DNA of 54,376 nucleotides from Actinomadura latina NBRC 106108 (GCF_001552195.1 NZ_BCQS01000030.1:1-54376), one strand, 5' to 3'. Numbered from the stretch's first letter, positions 32,496-41,652 are shown. Program-made: numbers and translations. The notes: generated by a model from the letters alone, not told the origin.

Positions 32496-33245
32496 CTACT
32501 CGTACACCTGGCCGCACACCGCGATGCGGGCCAGATCGCCCCAGCTCATGGTGGTGATCGTGCGGACGTAGGAGCGGGCCGGCGGCTCCCCGGGCCGAGA
32601 GGGCAGCGGCACGCGGGCGCCGTCGGCGGCGTCCCAGCCGCCGAGGCTGCCGGCGACCGCGCACTCCAGGTACGTCGCCGGGTCGAAGTTGTACCAGCGG
32701 GCGGGGGTGGCGCGGGCGCCGGAGCCGGGCGGGCGGGGCGCGTCCACGCCGAACCGCGCCTGCGGGCCCGGCGGATGGGTGAGGAAGTCCTCCAGGTCGG
32801 TGATCTGCGACAGCAGGACCCGCTCCCAGTCGGCGTACCCGTCCGGCTCGGCGCCGGGCAGCGCCAGGTCCTTGCCGCTCCACGCCGGGTCGAAGTCCGC
32901 GGGCGGGGTGGTGGACGCCGCCGCGAACATCGCCGCCACGTCGTCGGGCTCCAGCCGGACCTGGTCACTCAGCGGAGCGCTGACCTTCCACAGGGCGCGC
33001 AGGAACGCCGACAGCGACCAGGACGCCGCCCTGGCCTCCTGGCCGAGGTGCAGGAACACCAGGTAGAGATCGCGGTTGGTGCGGACGGCGGGGCCCGGCG
33101 GCCCGTCCACCCAGTACGCCTGCTTGTGCCGGACGCCGCTCTCCATCACCAGGACCTGCGCCAACGCCGAGATGCGCGAGTCGTGGGAGGCCACGTGGAA
33201 GGTGTTGCCGAGGTCGTCCCGGCGCATGACGTCCCAGGTGTGCAT
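32496..33245 (-). CDS. Hypothetical protein with an N-terminal SPOR-like domain
   Basis: The 249-residue protein begins with HTWDVMRRDDLGNTFHV and ESGVRHKQAYWVDG, a pattern like the actinobacterial SPOR-like domains often written WxVWRxDDNGNxFxV plus HKQxYWV. SPOR domains bind denuded peptidoglycan, but these short versions may have other roles. The C-terminal 180 residues (LAAFLRALWKVSAPLS, then WYNFDPATYLECAV) are of unknown fold. A 14-residue mini-ORF ends 43 bases before its ATG. No membrane or signal segment is seen. Confidence 0.6.
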   Translation of the reverse strand: MHTWDVMRRDDLGNTFHVASHDSRISALAQVLVMESGVRHKQAYWVDGPPGPAVRTNRDLYLVFLHLGQEARAASWSLSAFLRALWKVSAPLSDQVRLEPDDVAAMFAAASTTPPADFDPAWSGKDLALPGAEPDGYADWERVLLSQITDLEDFLTHPPGPQARFGVDAPRPPGSGARATPARWYNFDPATYLECAVAGSLGGWDAADGARVPLPSRPGEPPARSYVRTITTMSWGDLARIAVCGQVYE

Positions 33246-33288
33246 GCGGCTCCTTCACAGGTCGCGGTGCGGTCTCCACGGCCCCCGC

Positions 33289-33333
33289 TCAGAAAGTGTC
33301 CCATTCCAGGACTGGACCGCCAGTAGTGGCCAT
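33289..33333 (-). CDS. Possible 14-residue leader peptide upstream of the SPOR-like gene
   Basis: An ATG at 33333 with GGAAAG at a good distance encodes MATTGGPVLEWDTF and then TGA (33289-33291). It ends 43 bases before the SPOR-like gene. It lies between and within repeated GAAAGTG motifs, so it could be a regulatory leader. Its short length and lack of homology mean it may be noise. Confidence 0.35.
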   Translation of the reverse strand: MATTGGPVLEWDTF

Positions 33334-33366
33334 GTCACTTTCCGGACTCGAAGTCGTGACTTTCCG
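33290..33366. repeat. Three copies of a GAAAGTG-type motif around the mini-ORF
   Basis: CAGAAAGTGTCC (33290-33301) on the plus strand, and on the minus strand CGGAAAGTGACA (complement of 33333-33344) and CGGAAAGTCACG (complement of 33355-33366). The last two are near-identical direct repeats; the first is inverted relative to them. They could be operators in the promoter region of the SPOR-like gene. Confidence 0.5.
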
Positions 33367-33434
33367 CGCATGCAATACGCGGCGGAGACGGGTAAGGGCC
33401 CGGCGCCGCCGGGCCCTCACCGCCGATGGGTCGT

Positions 33435-34844
33435 TCAGAGCTTGGACCGGTGGATCACCTGCAGCTCGGTGAACCCGTACAGGCCCCACGGCCCGTTCTC
33501 GACGCCGACGCCGCTCCACTTGAACCCGCCGAACGGCTGGTTCGGGGCGAGCGCGAGGTGGGTGTTCACCCAGGCGGTGCCGCACTCCAGCCGCCCGGCG
33601 ATCTCGGCGGCCCGGTCGGCGTCGCCGCCCCACACCGAGCCGGACAGCCCGAAGTGGGTGCCGTTGGCGCGGGCGAGCGCGTCCTCGACGTCGGTGTACT
33701 TCACGATCGGCAGCGCGGGGCCGAACTGCTCCTCGTCCACGATCCGGGCGCCGTCCTCGATGTCGGCGAGGATCGTGGGCTCGAAGAAGTAGCCGGGCCC
33801 GTCCACGGGCTTCCCGCCCGCCGCCGCGCGGGCGCCGCCCGCGAGCGCGTCGGCGACCAGCTCCGACACCCGCTCGTACTGCGGCCTGTTGTTGATCGGC
33901 CCGTACTGGACGCCCTCCTCCATGCCGTCGCCGACCTTGGCGGCCTTCGCCCGCTCGGCGAGGGCGTCGACCACGTCGCCGTACAGCGCCTCCGGCACGT
34001 AGACGCGCTTGATCGCCGAGCAGACCTGGCCGTTGTTCTGGAACGCCGCGCCGAACAGCCGGTCGGCCACCGCGGCCGGGTCGGCGTCGTCCAGCAGGAT
34101 CGCCGGGTCGTTGCCGCCGAGCTCCAGCGTGACGCGCTTCAGGTCGGGGGCCGCCGCGGCGGCGACGCGCTTGCCGGTCGCGACGCTGCCGGTGAAGCTG
34201 ATCTTGCGGGGGACGTCGTGCCCGGTCATCCAGGCGCCGAGCTCGTCGCCGCCGGTGACGACGTTCAGCACGCCGGGCGGCAGCACGTCCCGCAGCACCT
34301 CGCCGAGCTTCAGGCTGGACAGCGGGGTGTACGGGGACGGCTTGAGGACGAGCGTGTTGCCCGCGAGCAGCGCCGGCGCGATCTTCCACACGCCGAGCAG
34401 CAGCGGGTAGTTCCACGGGGTGATCGCGGCGACCACTCCCATCGGGCGGCGGACGACCTCGACCTGCGCGTTGGCGTCGTCCTGGATGATCTCGCGGGGC
34501 AGCTCCAGGTCGGCGAAGTACTTCAGCCACACGCCGGCGCCGACGACCTCCATGGTCGCGTCGGCGAGGGGCTTGCCCTGCTCCAGGGTCAGGATGCGGC
34601 CGATCTCCTCCGACCTGGCGAACATCACGTCGGCCGCCGCGAGCAGCGCCTTGCGGCGCACCGACTCGTCGCGGCGCCAGTCCGCGTAGGCGGCCTGCGC
34701 CGACGCCATCGCCGCGTCGAGCTGCTCCCTGGAGGCGTCGGGCGCCTGCTCGGCCACCTCGCCGGTCGCCGGATTGATCACCCCGAAGGTGCCGGGTGCG
34801 GCCACGGCCGCGCCGTCGATGGTCATCGAGAAGTTCTCGGACAC
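33435..34844 (-). CDS. Aldehyde dehydrogenase
   Basis: The 469-residue NAD(P)-dependent enzyme has FTGSVATG (217-224), catalytic Glu241 in LELGGND and catalytic Cys275 in NGQVCSAIKR. The N-terminal dimer arm and ITPWNYPLLL, LKPSPYTPLS and LEQGKPLADA motifs complete the family pattern. Substrate could be an aliphatic, amino- or aromatic aldehyde; ALDH subfamilies cannot be assigned by eye. The GTG at 34844 follows GGAGGATCAAC. The gene ends 102 bases before the mini-ORF and is transcribed towards the SPOR-like gene. Confidence 0.88.
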   Translation of the reverse strand: MSENFSMTIDGAAVAAPGTFGVINPATGEVAEQAPDASREQLDAAMASAQAAYADWRRDESVRRKALLAAADVMFARSEEIGRILTLEQGKPLADATMEVVGAGVWLKYFADLELPREIIQDDANAQVEVVRRPMGVVAAITPWNYPLLLGVWKIAPALLAGNTLVLKPSPYTPLSSLKLGEVLRDVLPPGVLNVVTGGDELGAWMTGHDVPRKISFTGSVATGKRVAAAAAPDLKRVTLELGGNDPAILLDDADPAAVADRLFGAAFQNNGQVCSAIKRVYVPEALYGDVVDALAERAKAAKVGDGMEEGVQYGPINNRPQYERVSELVADALAGGARAAAGGKPVDGPGYFFEPTILADIEDGARIVDEEQFGPALPIVKYTDVEDALARANGTHFGLSGSVWGGDADRAAEIAGRLECGTAWVNTHLALAPNQPFGGFKWSGVGVENGPWGLYGFTELQVIHRSKL

Positions 34845-35010
34845 CGTTGATCCTCCGCTCAGGGGGTTACCGAACGAGATTCAGTATTCACCCTCGCCGC
34901 CCGTCTGACGAGCGTCCCGCCCCGGACTCCGTGCCAGGACTCACCGCCCGGCGGGCGCCGGGCGGTGGCCGGATCCGGCGAGATCCCCGCCGGATCCGCC
35001 GAACCGGGTG

Positions 35011-36441
35011 ATGATCAATCGCATGCGATCACGTCTCACCGCGGTGTTCGCCCTCACCCTCGCCCTCGCCGCATCCGGCGGGGCGACGGCGGCCGCAGCA
35101 CCCACAGCGCCTCCGCCCCACCCCTCCGCACCGAAGCTGGCCGACCCCCGTCCTTGTGCGGGCGAACCAGGGTTCACCTGCTCGTTCCTGACCGTCCCGC
35201 TCGACCACCGGCGGCCCGGCAAGGGCAGCCTGAAGCTCCAGGTGGCCACCGCCGGAAACACCGGAGCGCCGAAGGGGACCCTGCTGTTCCTGACCGGCGG
35301 GCCGGGCCAGCCCGGGGTCCCGTACATCGCCGGCATCTCCGGGCGGATGCCGGAGCTCGCGAAGAACTACCGGTTCGTCATGATCGACCAGCGCGGCACG
35401 GGCGAGTTCGGTGCGATCGACTGCCCGAAGCTGCAGGCGGAGGTCGGCAGCGGCGACATCGAGCCGCCCACGCCCGGGGCCGTCGCCGAGTGCGCCGGCG
35501 TGCTCGGGGACCGGCGGCACTACTTCACCACCGAGCAGACCGTCGGCGACCTCGACATGCTGCGGCGCGCGCTCGACGTGCGGCAATGGACCGTGGACGG
35601 CGTGTCCTACGGCACCATGACAGGCGCGAGCTACGCCGTCCGGTACCCGCGGCACGTGAGCAAGCTGGTCCTGGACTCGGTGCTGCCGCACGTCGACCCG
35701 CAGCGCGACGACATGCTCTACCTCACGGGCCTGCGGGCCACCGCGCGCGTGCTGCGGGACGCCTGCGAGACGGCGCCCGCCTGCGGGTTCGACCCGGCGG
35801 AGGACCTGGCCTGGCTCGCCCGGCACCGCGCGGACGCCGTGCTGATCTGGGACATGCTGGTGACCTACGAGTTCATCGACCCGACCTACCGGGACGCCGA
35901 CTCCCTGCCGAACGGCTGGGGTGACGCGGTGGCCGCCGTCCACGAGGCCCGCCACGGAGACCCGGCGCGGCTCGACCGGCTGCTGCAGATCCTCGACTCC
36001 GGCGGCGACGACGTCACCCGGTACAGCTCGGGCCTGCACATCGCGACGATCTGCGGCGACGGACACTTCCCGTGGGGGACGTCCGAGACACCGCCCGCCA
36101 GCCGCCCGGCCGCCCTGGAACGGGTGCGCAGGCACCTGCCGGCCCGCGCCACCTGGCCGTTCACCGCCGACACCGCCGCCGGCAACGGGTTCATCCAGGA
36201 ATGCCTGCACTGGCCCTGGTCGCGGCACACCGCCGAGCCCCGCCGGACGACGCTCACCGTCCCCGTGCTGCTGCTGAACGGCGACCGCGACCTGTCCACA
36301 CCGCTGGAATGGGCGCGGGAGGAACTCCGCTACGCCCCGCGCGGCGAGCTGGTCGTGGTGAAGGGCGCCTCGCACTCCATCCAGAACCGCGAACGCGGCA
36401 CGCAGGGCCGCGAGGCGGTGTACCGGTTCCTGAACGGCTGA
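35011..36441 (+). CDS. Secreted alpha/beta-hydrolase (tripeptidyl aminopeptidase-like, S33 family)
   Basis: A signal peptide (MRSRLTAVFALTLALAASGG) precedes a mature enzyme with GVSYGTMTG, where Ser199 is the nucleophile (numbering from ATG 35011). Catalytic Asp in LLLNGDRDLSTP and His in VVKGASHS complete the triad. The order and the CXC-type loop pairs match actinobacterial tripeptidyl aminopeptidases (SlpD/TAP-like). It probably cleaves peptides outside the cell. The start could be 35008, 35011 or 35023; the latter leaves the cleanest signal peptide. Confidence 0.82.
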   Translation: MINRMRSRLTAVFALTLALAASGGATAAAAPTAPPPHPSAPKLADPRPCAGEPGFTCSFLTVPLDHRRPGKGSLKLQVATAGNTGAPKGTLLFLTGGPGQPGVPYIAGISGRMPELAKNYRFVMIDQRGTGEFGAIDCPKLQAEVGSGDIEPPTPGAVAECAGVLGDRRHYFTTEQTVGDLDMLRRALDVRQWTVDGVSYGTMTGASYAVRYPRHVSKLVLDSVLPHVDPQRDDMLYLTGLRATARVLRDACETAPACGFDPAEDLAWLARHRADAVLIWDMLVTYEFIDPTYRDADSLPNGWGDAVAAVHEARHGDPARLDRLLQILDSGGDDVTRYSSGLHIATICGDGHFPWGTSETPPASRPAALERVRRHLPARATWPFTADTAAGNGFIQECLHWPWSRHTAEPRRTTLTVPVLLLNGDRDLSTPLEWAREELRYAPRGELVVVKGASHSIQNRERGTQGREAVYRFLNG

Positions 36442-36452
36442 CCCGCGAGACG

Positions 36453-36484
36453 GGAACGCCCCCGCGGATCCGCGGGGGCGTTCC
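36453..36484. terminator. Bidirectional terminator hairpin
   Basis: A 14-bp perfect stem (36453-36466 with 36471-36484) around loop GATC lies between the convergent peptidase and hypothetical genes. No T-run on either side. Confidence 0.7.
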
Positions 36485-36495
36485 TCATGGGCCGG

Positions 36496-37011
36496 TCAGG
36501 TCGCGAAGATGCGGTCCAGGAGTTCCCGGTAGTCGCGCAGCGCCAGCCGGAGCCGCTCGGTGTCGGGACGGTCGCCGCCCTCCAGCGCGTCGGACAGCGT
36601 CCGCCGGTGCGCGGCGATCGCGCGGGCGAGCGCGTCCACGGCGTCGGACGCGAGGCCGTCCGCCCGGCGCACGGCCTCGCCGGGGTCGTCGACGAACGAG
36701 GACTGGACCTCGCGCCAGCGCTCCCGGAAGCGCTCCGCCTCGGCGGAGTCGAGCATTTTCCGCGGTGTCCCGGTCCCGGTGTGGGGAGGAGCGGCCGGGA
36801 CCGCCTCCGCCTCCGCCTCCGGCACCGGGTCCGCGGCCTGCACCGGGTCGGCGGCCGGCATCGGCTCCGCTGCCGGCATCGGGTCCGGGGTGGTGTCCGG
36901 GACGGGCTCGGGCACGTCCGCCGCGCGGGGTTTCGGCGAGGGACCGGCGACGTGCGTGTCCCCGGCCGCGCCGGGACCCGGCACCCGGTCGTCGAGTCGC
37001 CTGTGCTCCAT
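36496..37011 (-). CDS. Hypothetical protein with PA-rich repeats and a helical C-terminal domain
   Basis: The 171-residue protein has a low-complexity N-terminal half (PMPAAEPMPAADPVQAADPV) and a helical C-terminal half with FRERWREVQSSFVDDPGEAVRRADG. That second part is clearly related to the C-terminal domain of the upstream gene product (YREQWVRVQERFVDTPEAAV). No signal or membrane segment appears. The start ATG (37011) is 5 bases after the upstream stop, so the two form an operon. Function unknown. Confidence 0.6.
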   Translation of the reverse strand: MEHRRLDDRVPGPGAAGDTHVAGPSPKPRAADVPEPVPDTTPDPMPAAEPMPAADPVQAADPVPEAEAEAVPAAPPHTGTGTPRKMLDSAEAERFRERWREVQSSFVDDPGEAVRRADGLASDAVDALARAIAAHRRTLSDALEGGDRPDTERLRLALRDYRELLDRIFAT

Positions 37012-37016
37012 GGGGA

Positions 37017-37736
37017 TCAGCTCCTCGGGGTCTGGTCGTCGCGGCGTCCGGCCGCCGGGCGGGCGGCCGTCGCGGCGGGCGGCGCCTCACCCGTGCGCTC
37101 ACCGGCGTGCTCGCGGGCATGCTCGCCGGTGCGCTCACCGGCGTGTTCACCGGTGTGCTCGCGGGCGGGCTCGTCCTGGGCGTGCCGGCCGGTCCGCTCC
37201 CGGCCGGGCGTGGACAGCAGTTCCTCGAACAGGGCGCGGTAGTGCACCATGGCCTGCCGCAGGTCCTCCGTGGAGGCCTCCTTGGACGCGGACTTGCGGC
37301 TGATCGTGTGCGCGCTCCGGTAGTGGTCCATCGTGCGGCCGTGCTCCACGGAGAGGTGCGCGACCTTCTCCTCGAACCCGTGCGTCGGGTAGCCGCGCTC
37401 GCCCATCACCACGGTGACGAGGCCGTCGGCCTGCTCGACCGCGGCCTCCGGGGTGTCGACGAAGCGCTCCTGCACCCGGACCCACTGCTCGCGGTACTGC
37501 TCGCGCCGCCGCGGGTCGAGGTCCCGCAGCTCCAGCTCTTCATGGCGCTGCTCACGGGAGCGCAGCTCGCGCTCCGCCGCGGCGCGTCCGCCCTCGTTCT
37601 CCAGGGCGCGGTCGTATTCGGGGCCGAACCGCCGCCGCAGCCGCGCCGTCCGGGACCTGGTCCAGGCCAGGTATCCGGCGGCGGCGAGCGCGGCGACGAC
37701 GACAATGGCGATGACGACCCAGATCGCGGTCGACAT
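37017..37736 (-). CDS. Membrane-anchored hypothetical protein with a helical domain and charged repeat tail
   Basis: The 239-residue protein begins with one membrane segment (TAIWVVIAIVVVAALAAAGYL), then a long helical domain with YREQWVRVQERFVDTPEAAVEQADG and YRALFEELLS, then the repeated tetrapeptide tail. The shared helical motif with the downstream gene suggests an ancient duplication. The start ATG at 37736 follows GGAGGACCACC. Its topology suggests a cytosolic domain held at the membrane, but no function is known. Confidence 0.65.
   Translation of the reverse strand: MSTAIWVVIAIVVVAALAAAGYLAWTRSRTARLRRRFGPEYDRALENEGGRAAAERELRSREQRHEELELRDLDPRRREQYREQWVRVQERFVDTPEAAVEQADGLVTVVMGERGYPTHGFEEKVAHLSVEHGRTMDHYRSAHTISRKSASKEASTEDLRQAMVHYRALFEELLSTPGRERTGRHAQDEPAREHTGEHAGERTGEHAREHAGERTGEAPPAATAARPAAGRRDDQTPRS
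37093..37170. repeat. Short tandem repeat encoding an E-H/R-T/A-rich tail
   Basis: In the 3' part of the upstream gene, 12-bp units encode about six tetrapeptides of the form (R/G)E(H/R)(T/A), read on the minus strand. Units such as CTCACCGGCGTG and CTCGCGGGCATG recur. The tail is likely disordered and highly charged. Confidence 0.7.
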
Positions 37737-37847
37737 GGTGGTCCTCCAACGTGCGTCGGATCGAATGAGACGGCGATGCCCGATCAATGGCGTTCAAAAC
37801 GAACCACCACAAAACGCACGTCATCCGGCCGGTCGAGGAAGGGAAGG

Positions 37848-39887
37848 TCAACGGGCCGGCGGGAAGAGGCAAACCAGGTGCCGGACCCGATGATCACCGC
37901 CGTAGCCCGCCTCCCGGAGAAGGGCCAGCCCGCGCGGGTCGTTGCCCCATGCGCACGCCACGTCCACCCCGACGCGTTCCAGGGCCGCCTTCACCGCGCC
38001 GCTCCCCGGCTTGTCGCCGTACCGCGTGCGGACCGCCTCGGTGAGGACTTGGCGGTCGTCGATGGCCTGGGCCGGGACGGGCAGCAGCTTCAGGTAGTGG
38101 CCGTTCGGGTTCACCGCCTGCGTCCGGACGGTCAGCAGCGGCACGACCCGCATGAAACCGGTCGGCATCAGGACCGTCGACCCGGGCCCGACGAGCCCGA
38201 CGACGTCCCGCGTGACGCCGACCGCGTACGCGGAGACCTTCCACGACGGGCGGGACGCGACGACCGACCTGGCCGCGTTCGACCACACCGGCGTCCCGCC
38301 CGCGACGAGCGCGATGACCAGGGCCGCGGCGGGCAGGGCGGCGAGGGACGCGCGCACGGCGGCCCGCCGTCCGGGCGCGGGCGTCCGCACCGTCGCCAGC
38401 AGCCCGATCAGGACCGGCGCGGGGACGAGCCACATCGTCCGCCAGAGCACCTGGCCGGCGCCCGACACGCGCGCGGCCGACTCCAGGACGCCCGGAACGA
38501 TGAGCAGGGTCAGCGTCGCCGCGACGCCCGTGACGATCACCGCGGGGACGCCGCGCCGGGCCGTCCAGGGCGCGAGCCACAGCGCGCAGCCGGCGAGCAC
38601 TCCCAGCGTCGACTGAAGCAGGACCCACCGCCAACTGCCTGCGGCGTCGTGGACCGTGCCGACCACGCCCGTGTCTTCTTGGTACAGCATGACCACGATG
38701 CCGGAGCCGACCGGATAGGCCATCGCGACGCACGCGGCGACCGCGGTCCGGACGCGCCCGGCGGCGGCCAGCGCGACGGCCGCGGCCCCGGCGACCAGCG
38801 GCACGACGAACGCGGCGGACGAGGTGAGCCCGACCGCGGCGATCCCGGCGGCGGCGAGCAGCGCGAAATCCGTGCGGGACCGCCGCTCGGCCCACCGGGT
38901 CAGGTACACGAACAGCAGCGGCACCAGCACCGACACCAGCACCGCCTTGCCCTGCCACATGCGCAGGAGGTGGAACGAGCCGAGCGACGCCGCGCTCGTT
39001 CCCGTCCACAGCAGGTAGACCGACGCGACCGCGAAGCACAGGGCGGCGTTGCGCGGCGCCCAGGCCCGGGCCAGCCGCCAGGTCGCCCAGACGGCCAGGA
39101 AGCTGACCAGCGGCAGCACGAGGTACCACACGAAGGACGCCCCGGGGATCCCGAACAGCCGGGCGACGGCCCCGGCGAGGACCTCGATCGAGGACACCGG
39201 CGGCTCGCCCGCGATCGGGCCTGCCGTCCCGGGGGTGAAGATGACGTCCCGCAACGGGATCTCGCCGGTCGCGGCCGTCGCGACCGAGCGGGAGACGAAG
39301 TAGGCGTCGTCGCCGTCGGAGTTCACGATGAACAGCGACGCGGTCGCGAATCCCGCGCCGGTCAGGAGGGCCAGCGGCGTCCCCAGGCGGGTGTCGCCCC
39401 GGCCGGCGTGGAACGCGCCCCCGGTGCGGCCGCCGGGGGTCTCCGCGCCGGCCCGGCGCAGGATCCACACGGCGGACGCGGCGGCGCTCACGATCCCCGG
39501 CGCCCACGCGCACCACCAGGGGACGCCGGTGGAGTGCAGGCCCGCCGCCGTTCCCGCGGCGAGGCCCGTCACCACCGCGACGACGGCGAGCGGGCGCGGC
39601 GGCGCCTTCGCCGCCGGTCCCGCCCGGTGCGGCGGCCGGACGGGCGCGTCCCACCAGGCGCGCCGGGCGCCGTACAGCGCGCCGATCGCGCCGGCGGCGA
39701 GCAGCCAGACCACGAGCAGCGCGGACGTCGGCGGCCGGAGTAAAAGGCCGAGGTGGTACACCAGCGTCCACACCGCGAACAGCACCGTGAGCCCGTCGGT
39801 GGCGCCGTCCACCAGCCGTGTCGTCCGGGTCTCGCCCGGCCGGCCCCCGCCGCCCGTGGCGGTGACGCGGTCCAGAAGCTGGACCAT
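37848..39887 (-). CDS. Large multi-pass membrane protein (679 residues), possibly DUF6077-like
   Basis: About a dozen or more hydrophobic segments run through the protein (VLFAVWTLVYHLGLLL, LLVVWLLAAGAIGAL and others), with a soluble C-terminal end. The layout recalls uncharacterised actinobacterial membrane proteins (DUF6077) and, more loosely, glycosyltransferase-C-type or flippase-like proteins. No catalytic motif could be confirmed. The ATG at 39887 has AAGGGGG upstream, better than upstream starts. Divergent from the small membrane protein gene at 40127. Confidence 0.6.
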   Translation of the reverse strand: MVQLLDRVTATGGGGRPGETRTTRLVDGATDGLTVLFAVWTLVYHLGLLLRPPTSALLVVWLLAAGAIGALYGARRAWWDAPVRPPHRAGPAAKAPPRPLAVVAVVTGLAAGTAAGLHSTGVPWWCAWAPGIVSAAASAVWILRRAGAETPGGRTGGAFHAGRGDTRLGTPLALLTGAGFATASLFIVNSDGDDAYFVSRSVATAATGEIPLRDVIFTPGTAGPIAGEPPVSSIEVLAGAVARLFGIPGASFVWYLVLPLVSFLAVWATWRLARAWAPRNAALCFAVASVYLLWTGTSAASLGSFHLLRMWQGKAVLVSVLVPLLFVYLTRWAERRSRTDFALLAAAGIAAVGLTSSAAFVVPLVAGAAAVALAAAGRVRTAVAACVAMAYPVGSGIVVMLYQEDTGVVGTVHDAAGSWRWVLLQSTLGVLAGCALWLAPWTARRGVPAVIVTGVAATLTLLIVPGVLESAARVSGAGQVLWRTMWLVPAPVLIGLLATVRTPAPGRRAAVRASLAALPAAALVIALVAGGTPVWSNAARSVVASRPSWKVSAYAVGVTRDVVGLVGPGSTVLMPTGFMRVVPLLTVRTQAVNPNGHYLKLLPVPAQAIDDRQVLTEAVRTRYGDKPGSGAVKAALERVGVDVACAWGNDPRGLALLREAGYGGDHRVRHLVCLFPPAR

Positions 39888-40126
39888 CCGATCCCCCTTG
39901 CGCACGCGCGCGCCCATCGCCGTCACGCCTGCCGGCGGGGGGACCGGGAGCGGCCGGACGCGAGTCCTAAGCGATCTTGTATATGTGCGACGCCGTACCC
40001 AAGGCCCGAGTTCACATACATTGAGACGGAATTACTGCGCAGTACCCGATTCGCGTGTTGTGATTGGGGCGCTGTCTGAATCACGCGCGCCCGGTGGCGG
40101 GTGCGCTCGAATGGATGTGATGCGCG

Positions 40127-40624
40127 GTGCGGCACGCGTTCGGCTTCGTCCTCGGCGTCCTGCTGACGCCCGCGCTGGTCTACGGCGCGGCCTGGGGATA
40201 CGTGCAGGCCGGCCAGTCCTTCGACGGCACCGGGCAGGAGATCACCGACCGCACCCGCATCTACGGCGCGTTCGCCCTGCTCGCCGCCGTGGGCCTGGTG
40301 ATGGGCGTGATCATCCTCGCGCGGTGGGCGTCGCCGCTGGTCTCGCTGGTGCCCGCCCTCGCGCTGCTCGGCTTCACCGCCTGGTTCCTCGTCGACCCCG
40401 GCCGCGTCCTCGACCTGCCCGGCAAGGTGCCGCCGGCGGGCGACATGGACTTCGGGCTGCGCATGCTGCTCGGCTCCGGGCTGTACGGGATGATGGGGCT
40501 CGCGCTGCTGATGCCGTCGTGGGCGCCGCGCCGCTGGAGCGGCCACCGCGACGACGACGCCGCCGACCTGGACTTCTACTCCGCCATGGAGCGCGACCGG
40601 CACGCCGACCGGCGGATGCACTGA
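40127..40624 (+). CDS. Hypothetical four-span membrane protein
   Basis: The 165-residue protein starts at GTG 40127. It contains about four hydrophobic spans (VLGVLLTPALVYGAAWG; IYGAFALLAAVGLVMGVI; SPLVSLVPALALLGFTAWF; LLGSGLYGMMGLALLMP), with a soluble, acidic C-terminal tail (DDDAADLDFYSAMERD). No family is assigned. A 239-base intergenic region with inverted repeats precedes it. Function unknown; membrane location is the only supportable claim. Confidence 0.6.
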   Translation: MRHAFGFVLGVLLTPALVYGAAWGYVQAGQSFDGTGQEITDRTRIYGAFALLAAVGLVMGVIILARWASPLVSLVPALALLGFTAWFLVDPGRVLDLPGKVPPAGDMDFGLRMLLGSGLYGMMGLALLMPSWAPRRWSGHRDDDAADLDFYSAMERDRHADRRMH

Positions 40625-40661
40625 CGGGCGGGGCCCGCACGAGGCCCGGCGTGACGGTCCG

Positions 40662-41648
40662 CTACGGCGCGACCGGGCGTCCCGAGCGCCGGTACGCGTG
40701 GTCGCCCCGGTAGAGCCCGGCGAGCACCTCCTCGATCCCGGCCTCGCGCAGCGCGATGTCGCGGATGTCGTGGTCGCGCGTCAGCGCCGCGATCACCGCG
40801 GCGGCGTTCGCCGAGCGCGGCAGCCGCAGCCACTGCCGCGGCCCCTCCACCCGTTCGGCCTCGATCCCGTCGAGGGCGATCGGCGGGCCCGGCCGGGCCA
40901 GCTCCACGACCAGCAGCCGGTCGGCGGCCACGGTGCGGCGCAGCTCGTCCAGCCCGCCGTCGTAGGCGAGCCGCCCGTGGTCGATGATCATGACCCGGCG
41001 GCAGAGCCGCTCGATGTCGCCGAGGTCGTGCGTGGTCAGCAGGATCGTGGTGCCGCGCTCGGCGTTGATGCGCTCCAGGAAGTCGCGGACGGTCGCCTTG
41101 CTCACCACGTCCAGGCCGATCGTCGGCTCGTCCAGGACGAGCAGCTCCGGGTCGTGCAGCAGCGCGGCGGCGAGGTCGCCGCGCATCCGCTGGCCGAGGC
41201 TGAGCTGCCGGACCGGGGTGTCCAGGAACGGCTCCAGCTCCAGCAGCGCGGTCAGTTCGGCGAACCGCGCCCGGTGCGCCGCGGCCTCCACCCGGTACAG
41301 CCGCCGGACGAGGGTCAGGCTGTCGCGCAGCGGCAGGTCCCACCACAGGGTCGTCCGCTGCCCGAACACCACCCCGAGCCCGCGCGCGAGGGTGGTGCGC
41401 CGCCGCGACGGGTCCAGCCCGCACACCCGCAGCCTGCCGGACGACGCGGTGAGGATCCCGGTCAGCATCTTGATCGTCGTGGACTTCCCGGCCCCGTTCG
41501 GGCCGAGGTACCCGACGAACTCGCCCCGCTCGACGGTGAACGACACGCCGTCCACCGCGCGCACGGAGTTGCGGCCCCGCCGCAGGCCGCCCGAGCGCAC
41601 CCGGACGGTGAACGACTTGACGACGTCCGCGGCCTCGATCATGGGCAC
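40662..41648 (-). CDS. ABC transporter ATP-binding protein (ABC-2 exporter)
   Basis: The 328-residue ATPase has Walker A GPNGAGKST (about 49-57), signature LSLGQRM (about 149-155), Walker B LLVLDEPTIGLD (about 168) and the H-loop TTHD. The GTG at 41648 lies 8 bases downstream of GGGAG, better than the ATG at 41642, and 4 bases after the previous stop. It powers the two permeases upstream. DrrA-like ATPases commonly export drugs, lipids or polyketides; no substrate can be assigned. Confidence 0.88.
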   Translation of the reverse strand: MPMIEAADVVKSFTVRVRSGGLRRGRNSVRAVDGVSFTVERGEFVGYLGPNGAGKSTTIKMLTGILTASSGRLRVCGLDPSRRRTTLARGLGVVFGQRTTLWWDLPLRDSLTLVRRLYRVEAAAHRARFAELTALLELEPFLDTPVRQLSLGQRMRGDLAAALLHDPELLVLDEPTIGLDVVSKATVRDFLERINAERGTTILLTTHDLGDIERLCRRVMIIDHGRLAYDGGLDELRRTVAADRLLVVELARPGPPIALDGIEAERVEGPRQWLRLPRSANAAAVIAALTRDHDIRDIALREAGIEEVLAGLYRGDHAYRRSGRPVAP

Positions 41649-41652
41649 GGCA

